From: Methylobacterium sp. J-088
Lineage (GTDB): Bacteria; Pseudomonadota; Alphaproteobacteria; Rhizobiales; Beijerinckiaceae
NCBI RefSeq assembly: GCF_022829295.1
Contig: NZ_JAKSYH010000263.1
Span: 62,001 to 126,000 of the forward strand
Direction of reading: 5' to 3'
Length of the DNA stretch: 64,000 nucleotides
Shown here: one piece after another, positions 53,778 to 63,132 of the stretch
Position numbering within the stretch: the stretch's first letter is position 1
How the letters are laid out: each line of letters begins with the position of its first letter
Program-made: the position numbers and the translations under genes
Notes under the pieces: model-generated
What the model was told of the DNA's origin: nothing
Databases searched by the model: none
The model's input: only the letters and a program-made list of their open reading frames with translations

Positions 53778-54434
53778 ATGACGGTCGCTACGCTCACCAT
53801 CTCAAGCCGCAACTATTCCTCGTGGTCCCTGCGGGGCTGGCTGATCTGCCGGATGTCGGGTCTCGATTTCGAGACGGAGGTCCTGTCCGGCGCCGATGCC
53901 GGCAGCCGGGCCGAACTGCTCCACCTGTCGCCCTCGTTCCTCGTACCGCGTCTGCGCCACGGCGACGTTGTGGTCTGGGACACGCTCGCCATCGCGGAAT
54001 ATCTCGCCGAGACGTTCCCGGAGGCCGGCTTCCTGCCGGGCAACATCGCGGAGCGCGCCCATTGCCGCTCGATCGCCGGCGAGATGCATTCCGGTTTCGT
54101 AAATCTGCGCTCGGCGCTGCCGATGAACCTCCGCGCCTTCCACCCCGCCTTCCGCGTGTTCAACGGCGCGAAGGCCGATATCGAGCGCATCGTCACGATT
54201 TTCGACGATTGCTTGGACCGCTATGACGGGCCCTTCCTGTTCGGGGCCAAGCCCTGCCTCGCCGACGCCCTGTACGCGCCCGTCTGCACCCGCTTCCGAA
54301 CCTACGATGTCGCTCTCCCGCCCCGCGCCGCCCTGTATCGCGATACGATCCTGCACTGGCCGCTGATGGTGGAGTGGGCCGAGGCCGCCGCCGACGAGCC
54401 GGACGAGATCGAAGAACTTGAAATGGAGTTCTGA
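53778..54434 (+). CDS. Glutathione S-transferase family protein
   Basis: A 218-aa GST. The thioredoxin-like N-domain opens with LTISSRNYSSWSLRGWLICRMSGLDFETEVL, the usual start of this bacterial subgroup, with the probable catalytic Ser in SSWS. The glutathione-binding strand is SPSFLVPRLRHGDVVVWDTLAIAEYLAETFP. The helical C-domain includes FGAKPCLADALYAPVCTRFRTYDV. Substrate unknown. The ATG at 53778 is chosen over an upstream ATG (53748) because the fold starts there. Confidence 0.9.
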   Translation: MTVATLTISSRNYSSWSLRGWLICRMSGLDFETEVLSGADAGSRAELLHLSPSFLVPRLRHGDVVVWDTLAIAEYLAETFPEAGFLPGNIAERAHCRSIAGEMHSGFVNLRSALPMNLRAFHPAFRVFNGAKADIERIVTIFDDCLDRYDGPFLFGAKPCLADALYAPVCTRFRTYDVALPPRAALYRDTILHWPLMVEWAEAAADEPDEIEELEMEF

Positions 54435-54822
54435 TCCGCTGGGGCGGCGAAAGGGGCGGTTCCGGCCGGGTTGCCATGTGGCGATTCCGCGGCGGCACAA
54501 TTGACGACGGTCCTCCACGGAGCTGCTTGACCGCGCGCACAAGGACGCAAGGGCCGCTTGCACGCGCGCTTACGCCACGCCAGAGTTGCAATTTTTTGCA
54601 TAGCACCAATTCATGGTGCGACACACACGCGAACGATTTGCTCTCTGCCGGTTTTAGAAAGCTGTTTTTTGACAGCTGTTTAACATGTCACCCCGTTTTC
54701 CGCGCGAAGCGGGTGACAGCGCGACAGACATCCTTTGTTGCGCGACCGGACTGCGCGATTGATGCGAACCGGCATTTCTGTTCCTCTTCGCATTAGAACA
54801 GGAACAGACTGGGCTGGAAACC
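54435..54822. promoter_or_regulatory. 388-bp AT-richer control region of the fds operon
   Basis: No ORF is supported here. The stretch from 54590 to 54800 is clearly AT-richer than its surroundings. It holds three inverted repeats: GCACCA-ATTCA-TGGTGC (54603-54619), AGCTGT-N6-ACAGCT (54660-54677) and GTCACCC-N17-GGGTGAC (54687-54717). Such stacked palindromes upstream of a formate dehydrogenase operon suggest binding of a dimeric regulator, possibly the LysR protein at 62.1 kb. The binding itself is inference. Confidence 0.55.
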
Positions 54823-55296
54823 ATGGCGCGTCACGAGCCCTGGAGCGCCGAGCGCGCCACCGGGATCATCGCTGAGCACACCCATCTCGAAGGGGCCACG
54901 CTGCCGATCCTGCACGCGTTGCAGGAGACTTTCGGCTACGTGGATACCGGCGCCGTGCCGCTGATCGCGGACGCGCTGAACCTGTCGCGTGCCGAGGTGC
55001 ATGGCTGCATCACCTTCTATCACGACTTCCGTGCTCATCCGGCCGGCCGTCATGAGGTGAAGCTGTGCCGGGCCGAGGCCTGCCAGGCCATGGGCTCCGA
55101 CACGCTCCATCGGGAAATCCTCGGCCGCCTCGGCTGCGGCTGGCACGAGACCACCGCCGACGGCAACGCCACGGTCGAGCCGGTCTATTGCCTTGGCCTC
55201 TGTGCCAACGGCCCAGCCGCCCTCATCGACGGTGAGCCGCTCGCCCATCTGACTGCCGACGCCCTTGAAGCCGCTTTGACGGAGGTGCGCCAGTGA
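54823..55296 (+). CDS. fdsG: NAD-dependent formate dehydrogenase gamma subunit
   Basis: A 157-aa NuoE-like [2Fe-2S] subunit. The thioredoxin-like cluster ligands are seen as CRAEACQAMG and CLGLCANGPA (C-x4-C and C-x3-C). The helical N-part is ILHALQETFGYVDTGAVPLIADALNLSRAEVHGCITFYHDF. It passes electrons with FdsB. It is first in fdsGBAD, and the stop overlaps the next start by 4 bases. In M. extorquens this type of soluble enzyme is FDH2; the gene order C-B-A-D there equals G-B-A-D here. Confidence 0.93.
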   Translation: MARHEPWSAERATGIIAEHTHLEGATLPILHALQETFGYVDTGAVPLIADALNLSRAEVHGCITFYHDFRAHPAGRHEVKLCRAEACQAMGSDTLHREILGRLGCGWHETTADGNATVEPVYCLGLCANGPAALIDGEPLAHLTADALEAALTEVRQ

Positions 55297-56852
55297 GCGT
55301 TACGCTCTACGTTCCCCGCGACGCCGTCGCTTTGGGCCTCGGCGCCAACAAGGTTGCCCGCGCGCTGTTTGCCGGCGCCGAGCGCCGGGGCCTCGACGTG
55401 ACTATCGTCCGCACCGGATCCCGCGGTCTGGCATGGCTGGAGCCGATGGTGGAAGTCGGCACGTCCGAGGGGCGTATCGCTTACGGCCCGGTCAAGCTCG
55501 CCGATGTCGAGGCGCTGTTGGATGCCGGCCTGACCACGGGCGGCGACCATGCCCTGCGCCTCGGCGACCCCGAAAAGATCCCGTTCCTCGCCCGGCAGCA
55601 GCGCCTGACCTTCCACCGCTGCGGCGTGATCGATCCGGTTTCCGTCGACGATTACCGGGCCCATGGCGGCTATCGCGGCCTCGAGGCGGCCCTGAAGCTC
55701 GATGCCGAGGGCGTCGTGGCGGCGGTGCGCGACTCCGGCCTGCGCGGCCGGGGCGGTGCCGGCTTCCCGGCCGGCATCAAGTGGAACACCGTGATGCTCG
55801 CCCAGGCGGACCAGAAGTATGTGGTCTGCAACGCCGACGAGGGTGATTCCGGCACGTTTGCCGACAGGATGATGATGGAGGGCGATCCCTTCAACCTCAT
55901 CGAGGGCATGACGATCGCGGGCGTCGCGACGGGCGCCACCCGCGGCTACATCTACCTGCGCTCGGAGTATCCGCAGGCCTTCGCCACCCTCAAGGAAGCG
56001 ATCGCCAACGGCATCCAGGCCGGGGTGCTCGGCGACGACGTCCTCGGCTCGGGCAAGAGCTTCCACTTGGACGTCCGCCTCGGGGCCGGCGCCTATATCT
56101 GCGGCGAGGAAACCTCGCTGCTGGAGAGCCTGGAGGGCAAGCGCGGCATCGTGCGGGCCAAGCCGCCGATCCCGGCGCTGAAGGGCTTCCTCGGCAAGCC
56201 GACGCTGGTCAACAACGTCATGACCTTCACGGCGGTGCCGTGGATCCTGGACAACGGCGCCAAGGCCTACGCTGATTACGGCATGGGCCGCTCGCTCGGC
56301 ACCTTACCGATCCAGCTCGCCGGCAACATCAAGCATGGCGGCCTGATCGAGATGGCCTTCGGCATCACCCTGCGGCAGGTCATCGAGGATTTCGGCGGCG
56401 GTACCCGCTCTGGGCGGCCGGTCCGGGCCGTCCAGGTCGGCGGGCCGCTCGGGGCCTACTTCCCCGATCATCTCCTCGACACGCCGCTGGATTACGAGGC
56501 GATGGCGGCCCAGAAGGGCCTCGTCGGCCATGGCGGCATCGTGGTGTTCGACGACACAGTCGACATGGCCGCCCAGGCCCGTTTCGCCTTCGAGTTCTGC
56601 GCCACCGAATCCTGCGGCAAGTGCACCCCCTGCCGCGTCGGCGCGACCCGCGGCGTCGAGACCATGGACAAGGTGATCGCCGGCATCCGGCCGGAGGCAA
56701 ACCTCACCCTGATCGCGGATCTCTGCGAAGTCATGACCGATGGGTCGCTCTGCGCCATGGGCGGGCTCACGCCGATGCCCGTCATGAGCGCGATCACCCA
56801 TTTCCCCGAGGATTTCACCCGTGCGGGCTCGCTGCCCGTCGCGGCTGAGTGA
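55293..56852 (+). CDS. fdsB: NAD-dependent formate dehydrogenase beta subunit
   Basis: A 519-aa NuoF-like diaphorase subunit with an N-terminal NuoE-type thioredoxin extension (about 1-120). The FMN/NADH site is GLRGRGGAGFPAGIKWNTV, followed by CNADEGDSGTFADRMMMEGDP. ICGEETSLLESLEGKRGIVRAKPP and the [4Fe-4S] ligands CGKCTPCRVGATRG are also present. It transfers electrons from the alpha subunit to NAD+. GTG start overlapping fdsG. Confidence 0.95.
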   Translation: MSVTLYVPRDAVALGLGANKVARALFAGAERRGLDVTIVRTGSRGLAWLEPMVEVGTSEGRIAYGPVKLADVEALLDAGLTTGGDHALRLGDPEKIPFLARQQRLTFHRCGVIDPVSVDDYRAHGGYRGLEAALKLDAEGVVAAVRDSGLRGRGGAGFPAGIKWNTVMLAQADQKYVVCNADEGDSGTFADRMMMEGDPFNLIEGMTIAGVATGATRGYIYLRSEYPQAFATLKEAIANGIQAGVLGDDVLGSGKSFHLDVRLGAGAYICGEETSLLESLEGKRGIVRAKPPIPALKGFLGKPTLVNNVMTFTAVPWILDNGAKAYADYGMGRSLGTLPIQLAGNIKHGGLIEMAFGITLRQVIEDFGGGTRSGRPVRAVQVGGPLGAYFPDHLLDTPLDYEAMAAQKGLVGHGGIVVFDDTVDMAAQARFAFEFCATESCGKCTPCRVGATRGVETMDKVIAGIRPEANLTLIADLCEVMTDGSLCAMGGLTPMPVMSAITHFPEDFTRAGSLPVAAE

Positions 56853-56862
56853 GGAGGCTTCC

Positions 56863-59736
56863 ATGGCCCTCATCAAAGAGATCGACTACGGCACGCCGAT
56901 CCGCGTCAGTGCGCAGACGGTGACGCTGACCATCGACGGCATGTCGGTGACCGTACCGGCCGGCACCTCGGTGATGGCGGCGGCGATGCATGCCGGCACG
57001 CAGATCCCAAAACTCTGCGCCACCGACTCGCTGGAGCCGTTCGGCTCCTGTCGCCTCTGCCTCGTGGAGATCGAGGGGCGGCGCGGCACGCCCGCCTCCT
57101 GTACGACCCCGGCCGAGAACGGCATGGTGGTGCACACCCAGAACGAGAAGCTCGCCAAGCTCCGCAAGGGCGTGATGGAGCTCTACATCTCCGATCACCC
57201 GCTGACCTGCCTGACCTGCGCGGCCAACGGCGATTGCGAATTGCAGGATATGGCCGGCGTCGTCGGCCTGCGCGACGTGCGCTACGGCTACGAGGGCGAC
57301 AACCACGTCGCGCCGACCGCCGAGAAGTACCTGCCGAAGGACGAGTCGAACCCGTACTTCACCTACGACCCGTCGAAGTGCATCGTCTGCAACCGCTGCG
57401 TCCGGGCCTGCGAGGAGGTGCAGGGCACCTTCGCGCTGACCATCGCGGGCCGCGGCTTCGACAGCCGCGTGGCGGCCGGCCCGACCAACTTCTTCGAATC
57501 CGAGTGCGTATCCTGCGGAGCCTGCGTGCAGGCCTGCCCGACCGCGACCCTGCAGGAAAAGACGATCCACGCGTTCGGCCAGCCCGAGCACGCCGAGGTG
57601 ACGACCTGCGCCTATTGCGGCGTCGGCTGCTCGTTCAAGGCCGAGATGCAGGGCGAGCGCGTCGTCCGCATGGTCCCCTTCAAGGGCGGCAAAGCCAACG
57701 AGGGCCATAGCTGCGTCAAGGGCCGCTTCGCCTACGGGTACGCCACCCATAAGGACCGCATCACCAAGCCGATGATCCGCGAGAAGATCACGGATCCGTG
57801 GCGCGAGGTCTCCTGGGAAGAAGCCATCGACCGGGCCGCGAGCGAGTTCAAGCGGATCCAGGCCAAGTACGGAAAAGACTCGGTCGGCGGCATCACCTCG
57901 TCGCGCTGTACCAACGAGGAGGCCTACCTCGTCCAGAAGCTGGTGCGCGCCGCCTTCGGCAACAACAACGTCGATACCTGCGCTCGCGTCTGCCACTCGC
58001 CGACCGGCTACGGCCTGATGTCGACGCTCGGCACCTCGGCCGGTACGCAGGACTTCAAATCGGTCGAGAATTCCGACGTGATCCTGGTGATCGGCGCCAA
58101 CCCGACCGACGGCCATCCGGTGTTCGGCTCGCGGATGAAGAAGCGCCTGCGCCAGGGCGCCAAACTGATCGTCGCCGATCCGCGCAAGATCGACCTCGTG
58201 AAGTCGCCCCACATCAAGGCCGACTATCACCTGCCGCTGAAGCCCGGCTCCAACGTCGCCTTCATCAACTCGCTGGCGCACGTGATCGTCACCGAGGGGC
58301 TGATCGACGAGGCCTATGTCCGCGAGCGCTGCGACCTGCCCGAGTTCGAGTCCTGGGCGCGGTTCATCGCCGAGGAGCGGCACTCCCCGGAGGCGCAGCA
58401 GCAGTTCACCGGTCTCGACCCGGCGGAAGTCCGCGGCGCGGCCCGGCTCTACGCCAAGGGCGGCGCGGCCGGCATCTACTATGGGCTGGGCGTCACCGAG
58501 CACAGCCAGGGCTCGACCATGGTGATGGGCATGGCCAACATCGCCATGGCCACCGGCAACATCGGCAAGCTCGGCGCCGGCGTGAACCCGCTGCGCGGCC
58601 AGAACAACGTGCAGGGCTCCTGCGACATGGGCTCGTTCCCGCACGAGCTGACCGGCTACCGTCACGTCTCGGACGATGCCACCCGCGAGAGCTTTGAGGC
58701 GCTCTGGGGCGCCAAACTCGACAGCGCGCCGGGCCTGCGCATCACCAACATGCTGGACGAAGCCGTCGATGGCGCGTTCAAGGGGATGTACATCCAGGGC
58801 GAGGACATCGCGCAGTCCGATCCCGACACGCACCACGTGACAGCGGGCCTGATGGCGATGGAGTGCATCGTCATCCAGGACCTGTTCCTGAACGAGACCG
58901 CGAAATACGCCCACGTGTTCCTGCCGGGCGCCTCGTTCCTGGAGAAGGACGGCACCTTCACCAATGCCGAGCGCCGCATCTCCCGCGTGCGCAAGGTCAT
59001 GGCCCCGATGGGCGGCTACGGCGACTGGGAGGGCACGGTGCTGCTCTCCAACGCGCTGGGCTACAAGATGGAATACAACCACCCGTCCGAGATCATGGAC
59101 GAGATCGCCGGCCTGACACCGAGCTTCACCGGCGTGTCCTACGCCAAGCTCGACGAGCTGGGTTCGGTGCAGTGGCCCTGCAACGAGAAGGCACCGCTCG
59201 GCACGCCGATGATGCACGTGGACCGGTTCGTCCGCGGCAAGGGCCGGTTCATGATCACCGAGTTCGTGGCCACCGAGGAGCGGACGGGGGCGAAGTTCCC
59301 GCTGATCCTGACCACGGGCCGGATCCTGTCCCAGTACAATGTCGGCGCGCAGACCCGGCGCACCGAGAACTCGCGCTGGCACGAGGAGGACGTGCTGGAG
59401 ATCCACCCGTTCGACGCGGAGCTGCGCGGCATCGTGGAGGGCGATCTGGTCTCTCTGGAGAGCCGCTCGGGCGACATCGCTCTCAAGGCCAAGGTCTCGG
59501 AGCGGATGCAGCCGGGTGTGGTCTACACCACGTTCCACCACGCCAAGACCGGCGCCAACGTCATCACCACCGATTACTCGGATTGGGCCACCAACTGCCC
59601 CGAGTACAAGGTGACGGCAGTGCAGGTCCGGCGGACCAACCGGCCCTCCGACTGGCAGGCTAAGTTCTACGAGGAGGATTTCTCGTTGACGCGCATCGCC
59701 AATTCTCAAGACACTGCTCTCGACGCGGCGGAGTGA
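56863..59736 (+). CDS. fdsA: NAD-dependent formate dehydrogenase alpha subunit (molybdo-bis-PGD)
   Basis: A 957-aa catalytic subunit. The N-terminal [2Fe-2S] domain has CATDSLEPFGSCRLC; His/Cys cluster ligands follow (HPLTCLTCAANGDC), and two [4Fe-4S] ferredoxin motifs (CIVCNRCVRAC and CVSCGACVQAC). The catalytic domain starts CAYCGVGCSF with another [4Fe-4S] site. The active-site Cys377 with His378 is in CARVCHSPTGYG, so this is a Cys rather than a selenocysteine enzyme. Whether it takes Mo or W cannot be read from the sequence; the closest described enzymes of this architecture are Mo-dependent. The ATG at 56863 has GAGGAGG upstream. Confidence 0.96.
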   Translation: MALIKEIDYGTPIRVSAQTVTLTIDGMSVTVPAGTSVMAAAMHAGTQIPKLCATDSLEPFGSCRLCLVEIEGRRGTPASCTTPAENGMVVHTQNEKLAKLRKGVMELYISDHPLTCLTCAANGDCELQDMAGVVGLRDVRYGYEGDNHVAPTAEKYLPKDESNPYFTYDPSKCIVCNRCVRACEEVQGTFALTIAGRGFDSRVAAGPTNFFESECVSCGACVQACPTATLQEKTIHAFGQPEHAEVTTCAYCGVGCSFKAEMQGERVVRMVPFKGGKANEGHSCVKGRFAYGYATHKDRITKPMIREKITDPWREVSWEEAIDRAASEFKRIQAKYGKDSVGGITSSRCTNEEAYLVQKLVRAAFGNNNVDTCARVCHSPTGYGLMSTLGTSAGTQDFKSVENSDVILVIGANPTDGHPVFGSRMKKRLRQGAKLIVADPRKIDLVKSPHIKADYHLPLKPGSNVAFINSLAHVIVTEGLIDEAYVRERCDLPEFESWARFIAEERHSPEAQQQFTGLDPAEVRGAARLYAKGGAAGIYYGLGVTEHSQGSTMVMGMANIAMATGNIGKLGAGVNPLRGQNNVQGSCDMGSFPHELTGYRHVSDDATRESFEALWGAKLDSAPGLRITNMLDEAVDGAFKGMYIQGEDIAQSDPDTHHVTAGLMAMECIVIQDLFLNETAKYAHVFLPGASFLEKDGTFTNAERRISRVRKVMAPMGGYGDWEGTVLLSNALGYKMEYNHPSEIMDEIAGLTPSFTGVSYAKLDELGSVQWPCNEKAPLGTPMMHVDRFVRGKGRFMITEFVATEERTGAKFPLILTTGRILSQYNVGAQTRRTENSRWHEEDVLEIHPFDAELRGIVEGDLVSLESRSGDIALKAKVSERMQPGVVYTTFHHAKTGANVITTDYSDWATNCPEYKVTAVQVRRTNRPSDWQAKFYEEDFSLTRIANSQDTALDAAE

Positions 59737-59740
59737 GGCG

Positions 59741-60034
59741 ATGAGCGCAGTCCGCCAGGAAGACAAGCTCCTCCGCATGGCCAACCAGATCGCCACCTTC
59801 TTCCGGTCCTACCCGGAAGAGGAGGCGGTGGCTGGCATCCACAAGCACATCGTGGCGTTCTGGACGCCCAAGATGGTCTCGAAACTCGAAGCGGCCCTGC
59901 CGGAGATGGGCGATCGGGCCGACACCCTGGTGCAGCGGGCCATGCGCGGCGCCGAGCCCCAGGCCGAGAGCCCGATCCGCGCAGCGACCCGCGATCCGCA
60001 GAAGCTCGGCGAGGGTGCCAGCGACGCCGGCTGA
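59741..60034 (+). CDS. fdsD: NAD-dependent formate dehydrogenase delta subunit
   Basis: A 97-aa protein of the FdsD family. The core KLLRMANQIATFFRSYPEEEAVAGIHKHIVAFWTPKMVSKLEAA is diagnostic. In R. capsulatus FdsD is required for assembly of the active complex. It starts 4 bases after fdsA. The sulfurtransferase-type gene fdsC, which sits between A and D in several fds operons, is absent here and must be elsewhere. Confidence 0.93.
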   Translation: MSAVRQEDKLLRMANQIATFFRSYPEEEAVAGIHKHIVAFWTPKMVSKLEAALPEMGDRADTLVQRAMRGAEPQAESPIRAATRDPQKLGEGASDAG

Positions 60035-60077
60035 CCCGTTCGAACGCGCTCGATACGCTTTTCCCATTCGCAGCATC

Positions 60078-60106
60078 GTCAGGGCCCGGATCTTCCGGGC
60101 CCTGAC
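60078..60106 (+). terminator. Terminator of the fds operon
   Basis: GTCAGGGCCCGGA (60078-60090) pairs over 13 bp with TCCGGGCCCTGAC (60094-60106) around a TCT loop. It lies 43 bases after fdsD. The T run is weak (TCGTTCTG), but the stem is very strong. Confidence 0.6.
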
Positions 60107-60349
60107 TCGTTCTGATGTCCTGATGCATGCCGGGCGCATCGGGCTCATACCCACACAGGATCAGAGTGCGGGATTGCAGTTGCCTTCAACGCGAAGGGCG
60201 GCACTGGGACTGCGATCCCGATGACCATCACCGACGAGTGTTCGCTTACAGATTGCGCAGATACGGGTTAAATCTGTCTACTCAGCAAGCATTACGCTGG
60301 CGCCCTGTACACAGATCGCGCATCCTGCGGCACCGAGCGGTCCACCAAA
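60107..60349. other. Non-coding stretch before the OFA transporter gene
   Basis: With the terminator it makes a 315-bp gap after fdsD. It is moderately AT-richer around 60260-60290 (GGGTTAAATCTGTCTACTCAGC) and presumably holds the transporter promoter. No gene is seen. Confidence 0.4.
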
Positions 60350-62035
60350 ATGACCGCCGTGGAGGAGTCGGTCATGGGTGCTGGAGTGGCGGGCGCGGTC
60401 GCGCCCGGCGGTATGCCAAATCTGTTGTCCCGCGAGCGGATCGTGGCCAGGCCGGGGTTCAACCGGTGGCTGGTCCCGCCGGCGGCCCTGGCGATTCACC
60501 TGTGTATCGGCATGGCCTACGGCCTGTCGGTGTTCTGGCTGCCGCTGACCCGTGCGCTCTCGGTCGGCAAGCCGGGCCCCGCCGCCTGCGCCGATATGGG
60601 CGTGATGACGGCTCTGTTCACCACCACCTGCGACTGGCGCATCAGCGACCTCGTCACGGTCTTCTCGATCGGCATCGTGATGCTCGGCCTCTCGGCGGCC
60701 CTGTTCGGCGGCTGGCTGGAGCGAGCGGGCCCGCGCAAGGCCGGCATCGCGGCGGCTTTGTGCTGGGGCGGCGGCTTCCTGATCGGCGCGCTCGGCGTCT
60801 ACATTCACCAGCTCTGGCTGGTCTGGCTCGGAATAGGCCTGATCGGCGGCATTGGGCTCGGCCTCGGCTACATCTCGCCGGTCTCGACGCTCATCAAGTG
60901 GTTCCCCGACCGGCGCGGCATGGCCACCGGCATGGCGATCATGGGCTTCGGCGGCGGTGCGATGATCGGGTCGCCCCTGGCCGACACCCTGATCAAGAGC
61001 TTCCGGACCGCGGATTCGGCCGGCGTCTGGCAGACGCTGGCGGTGATGGGGATCGGCTACATCCTGTTCATGCTGGGCGGCGCCTTCGGCTATCGCGTGC
61101 CGCCGGCCGGTTGGCGCCCGGACGGCTGGACGGCGCCGGCTGCCAAGAACGCGATGATCGCCTCCGGCCATGTCCATCTTCGGGACGCCCACAAGACCTT
61201 CCAGTTCTGGATGATCTGGCTCGTCCTGTTCCTCAACGTGTCGGCCGGGATCGGCGTGCTGGCGCTGGCGTCGCCGATGCTCCAGGAGATCTTCGGCGGT
61301 GAGTTGATCGGTCTGCCGGGCACCGGCTTCTCGGCCCTCGACGCCGGCCAGAAGGCGCAGGTCGCCGCGATCGCGGCCGGCTTCGTCGGCCTGCTCTCCC
61401 TGTTCAACATCCTGGGCCGGTTCTTCTGGGCCTCGATGTCGGACCGGATCGGCCGCAAGGTCACCTACGCGATCTTCTTCGCGCTGGGCGGCGTCCTCTA
61501 CGCGGCGGCGCCCTGGGCGGCCGGCATCGGCTCGCAGGCCCTGTTTGTCGCCATCTTCTGCGTGATTCTGTCCATGTATGGCGGCGGCTTCGCGACCGTG
61601 CCGGCCTACCTTGCCGACGTGTTCGGTACGCAGTTCGTGGGCGCCATTCATGGGCGCCTGCTCACGGCGTGGTCGATGGCGGGCATCGTCGGGCCATTCG
61701 TCATCACCAAGATCCGCGAAGCTCAGGCCGCGGCCGGCGTCCAGGGGGCCGATCTCTATGGCCGGACCATGTACGTGCTGGCGAGCTTCCTGGCGGTCGG
61801 GTTCCTGTGCAACCTGCTTGTCCGCCCGCTGGCCCAACGCTGGTTCATGTCCGATTCGGAGCGGGCCACCCTCGACGTCAAGGCCGGTGCCACGGCCACC
61901 GGACCGTCGGGTTCCTTCGGCATCGGCCGCGGCGGGTTCAGCCCCGGTGCGGCCGTGGCCTGGGCGATTGTCGGCATCCCGATCGTCTGGGGCATCGGCA
62001 TCACCCTGTCGAAGGCCTTCATCCTGTTCCGGTGA
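60350..62035 (+). CDS. OFA-family MFS transporter (oxalate/formate antiporter type)
   Basis: A 561-aa 12-helix major facilitator. The family start is FNRWLVPPAALAIHLCIGMAYGLSVFWLPL. The central part LGLGYISPVSTLIKWFPDRRGMATGMAIMGFGGGAMIGSPL is diagnostic of oxalate:formate antiporter relatives. The loop after helix 8 has FWASMSDRIGRKVTYAIFF. At 561 aa it is longer than OxlT (about 420) because of an N-terminal leader and extended loops, as in other proteobacterial OFA proteins. The position after fds suggests it moves formate or oxalate; the substrate is not proven. Confidence 0.87.
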   Translation: MTAVEESVMGAGVAGAVAPGGMPNLLSRERIVARPGFNRWLVPPAALAIHLCIGMAYGLSVFWLPLTRALSVGKPGPAACADMGVMTALFTTTCDWRISDLVTVFSIGIVMLGLSAALFGGWLERAGPRKAGIAAALCWGGGFLIGALGVYIHQLWLVWLGIGLIGGIGLGLGYISPVSTLIKWFPDRRGMATGMAIMGFGGGAMIGSPLADTLIKSFRTADSAGVWQTLAVMGIGYILFMLGGAFGYRVPPAGWRPDGWTAPAAKNAMIASGHVHLRDAHKTFQFWMIWLVLFLNVSAGIGVLALASPMLQEIFGGELIGLPGTGFSALDAGQKAQVAAIAAGFVGLLSLFNILGRFFWASMSDRIGRKVTYAIFFALGGVLYAAAPWAAGIGSQALFVAIFCVILSMYGGGFATVPAYLADVFGTQFVGAIHGRLLTAWSMAGIVGPFVITKIREAQAAAGVQGADLYGRTMYVLASFLAVGFLCNLLVRPLAQRWFMSDSERATLDVKAGATATGPSGSFGIGRGGFSPGAAVAWAIVGIPIVWGIGITLSKAFILFR

Positions 62036-62114
62036 GCGACCGCCGCACGTGGTTGTGGGTGTCGTCCTGGGTCGCTAGGCTCCCGGCGACTTGCGGTGCC
62101 GGGATCCCTGCGTG

Positions 62115-63032
62115 GTGATCGACAAGCTGGACTTCCTGCTCGCGCTCGCCCGCGAGCAGCATTTCGGACACGCCGCCGAGGCCTGCGGGGTGACCCAGCA
62201 GACCCTCTCGGCCGGCGTGAAACAGTTGGAGAACCGCTTCGGCGTGCAACTCGTGCTGCGCGGCTCGCGCTTCCAGGGCTTCACCCCCGAAGGGGAGCGG
62301 GTGCTGGAATGGGCGCGGCGGATCGTGGCCGATGCCCGCGCGATGCACGAGGAGGTCACCGGCCTGCGCCGGGGCCTGACCGGGCATCTGCGCATCGCGT
62401 CGATCCCCACCGCCCTGCCGATGATCGCGCATCTCACCACACCCTACCGGGAGCGGCACCCGGACGTGCGGCTGACGGTCGAGTCGGCGACCTCGACCGA
62501 CATCTTCTCGCTGATCGAGAATCTAGAGGCGGATGCCGGACTGACCTATCTCGACAACGAACCCCTCGGGCGGGTGATCTCCGTCCCGCTCTACCGGGAG
62601 CGCTACCGTCTCGTGACGGCGATCGGCGGTCCCTTCGACCAGCGGGCGAGCGTCACCTGGGCCGAGACCGGCAGCCTGCCGCTCTGCTTGCTCACCCCCA
62701 ACATGCAAAACCGGCGGATCATCGACCAGCAGATCCGGGAATCGGGGGCCGATCCGGCCGCGACCCTGGAGTCGAACTCGATGATCGTCTTGCTGACCCA
62801 TGTGCGCACGCTGCGCTGGGCCTCGATCATGCCGGAGATCCTGGTGGATGCTCTCGGACCTATCGAGGGCGTACGGGCCATCCCGATCACCGCACCGGAT
62901 CTGGTGCACACGATCGGCCTCGTCGCCCCGCGCCGCGAGCCGTCCACCCCGATGGTCACCGCCCTCGTTGCCATCGCCCGGTCGCTCGCCCGCACGCTCG
63001 ATCCGGGGGTATCGGACGCGTCATCCGCCTGA
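62115..63032 (+). CDS. LysR-family regulator, FdsR-like
   Basis: A 305-aa LysR-type protein. The HTH is LDFLLALAREQHFGHAAEACGVTQQTLSAGVKQLENRFGVQLV and RGSRFQGFTPEGERVLEWARRI. The effector domain starts LTGHLRIASIPTALPMIAHLTTPYRERHPDVRL. The HTH wording AREQHFGHAAEACGVTQQTLS is the same as in formate dehydrogenase regulators such as FdsR. Its place beside fds and the OFA transporter supports control of formate oxidation, probably through the palindromes at 54.6-54.7 kb. GTG at 62115 or the GTG one codon upstream is the likely start. Confidence 0.85.
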   Translation: MIDKLDFLLALAREQHFGHAAEACGVTQQTLSAGVKQLENRFGVQLVLRGSRFQGFTPEGERVLEWARRIVADARAMHEEVTGLRRGLTGHLRIASIPTALPMIAHLTTPYRERHPDVRLTVESATSTDIFSLIENLEADAGLTYLDNEPLGRVISVPLYRERYRLVTAIGGPFDQRASVTWAETGSLPLCLLTPNMQNRRIIDQQIRESGADPAATLESNSMIVLLTHVRTLRWASIMPEILVDALGPIEGVRAIPITAPDLVHTIGLVAPRREPSTPMVTALVAIARSLARTLDPGVSDASSA

Positions 63033-63073
63033 TCGCTGGACGCGTCGTGGGCATCGTTACGACAGGGCCGACG

Positions 63074-63103
63074 AAAAAAGCCGCCCCGTCTCCCGAGCGG
63101 CTT
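63074..63103 (-). terminator. Terminator of rpmG
   Basis: On the minus strand AAGCCGC (63103-63097) pairs with GCGGCTT (63084-63078), followed by a T run (63079-63074). It lies 30 bases after the rpmG stop. On the plus strand it is 41 bases after the LysR stop and may serve both. Confidence 0.8.
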
Positions 63104-63132
63104 CATAACAACCGGGGCTGGTGCCCGTCGGC

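Noticed and set aside
56815-59796. 993-codon minus-strand frame opposite fdsA
   Set aside because: It mirrors the well-supported fdsA gene; no domain or start signal is present.
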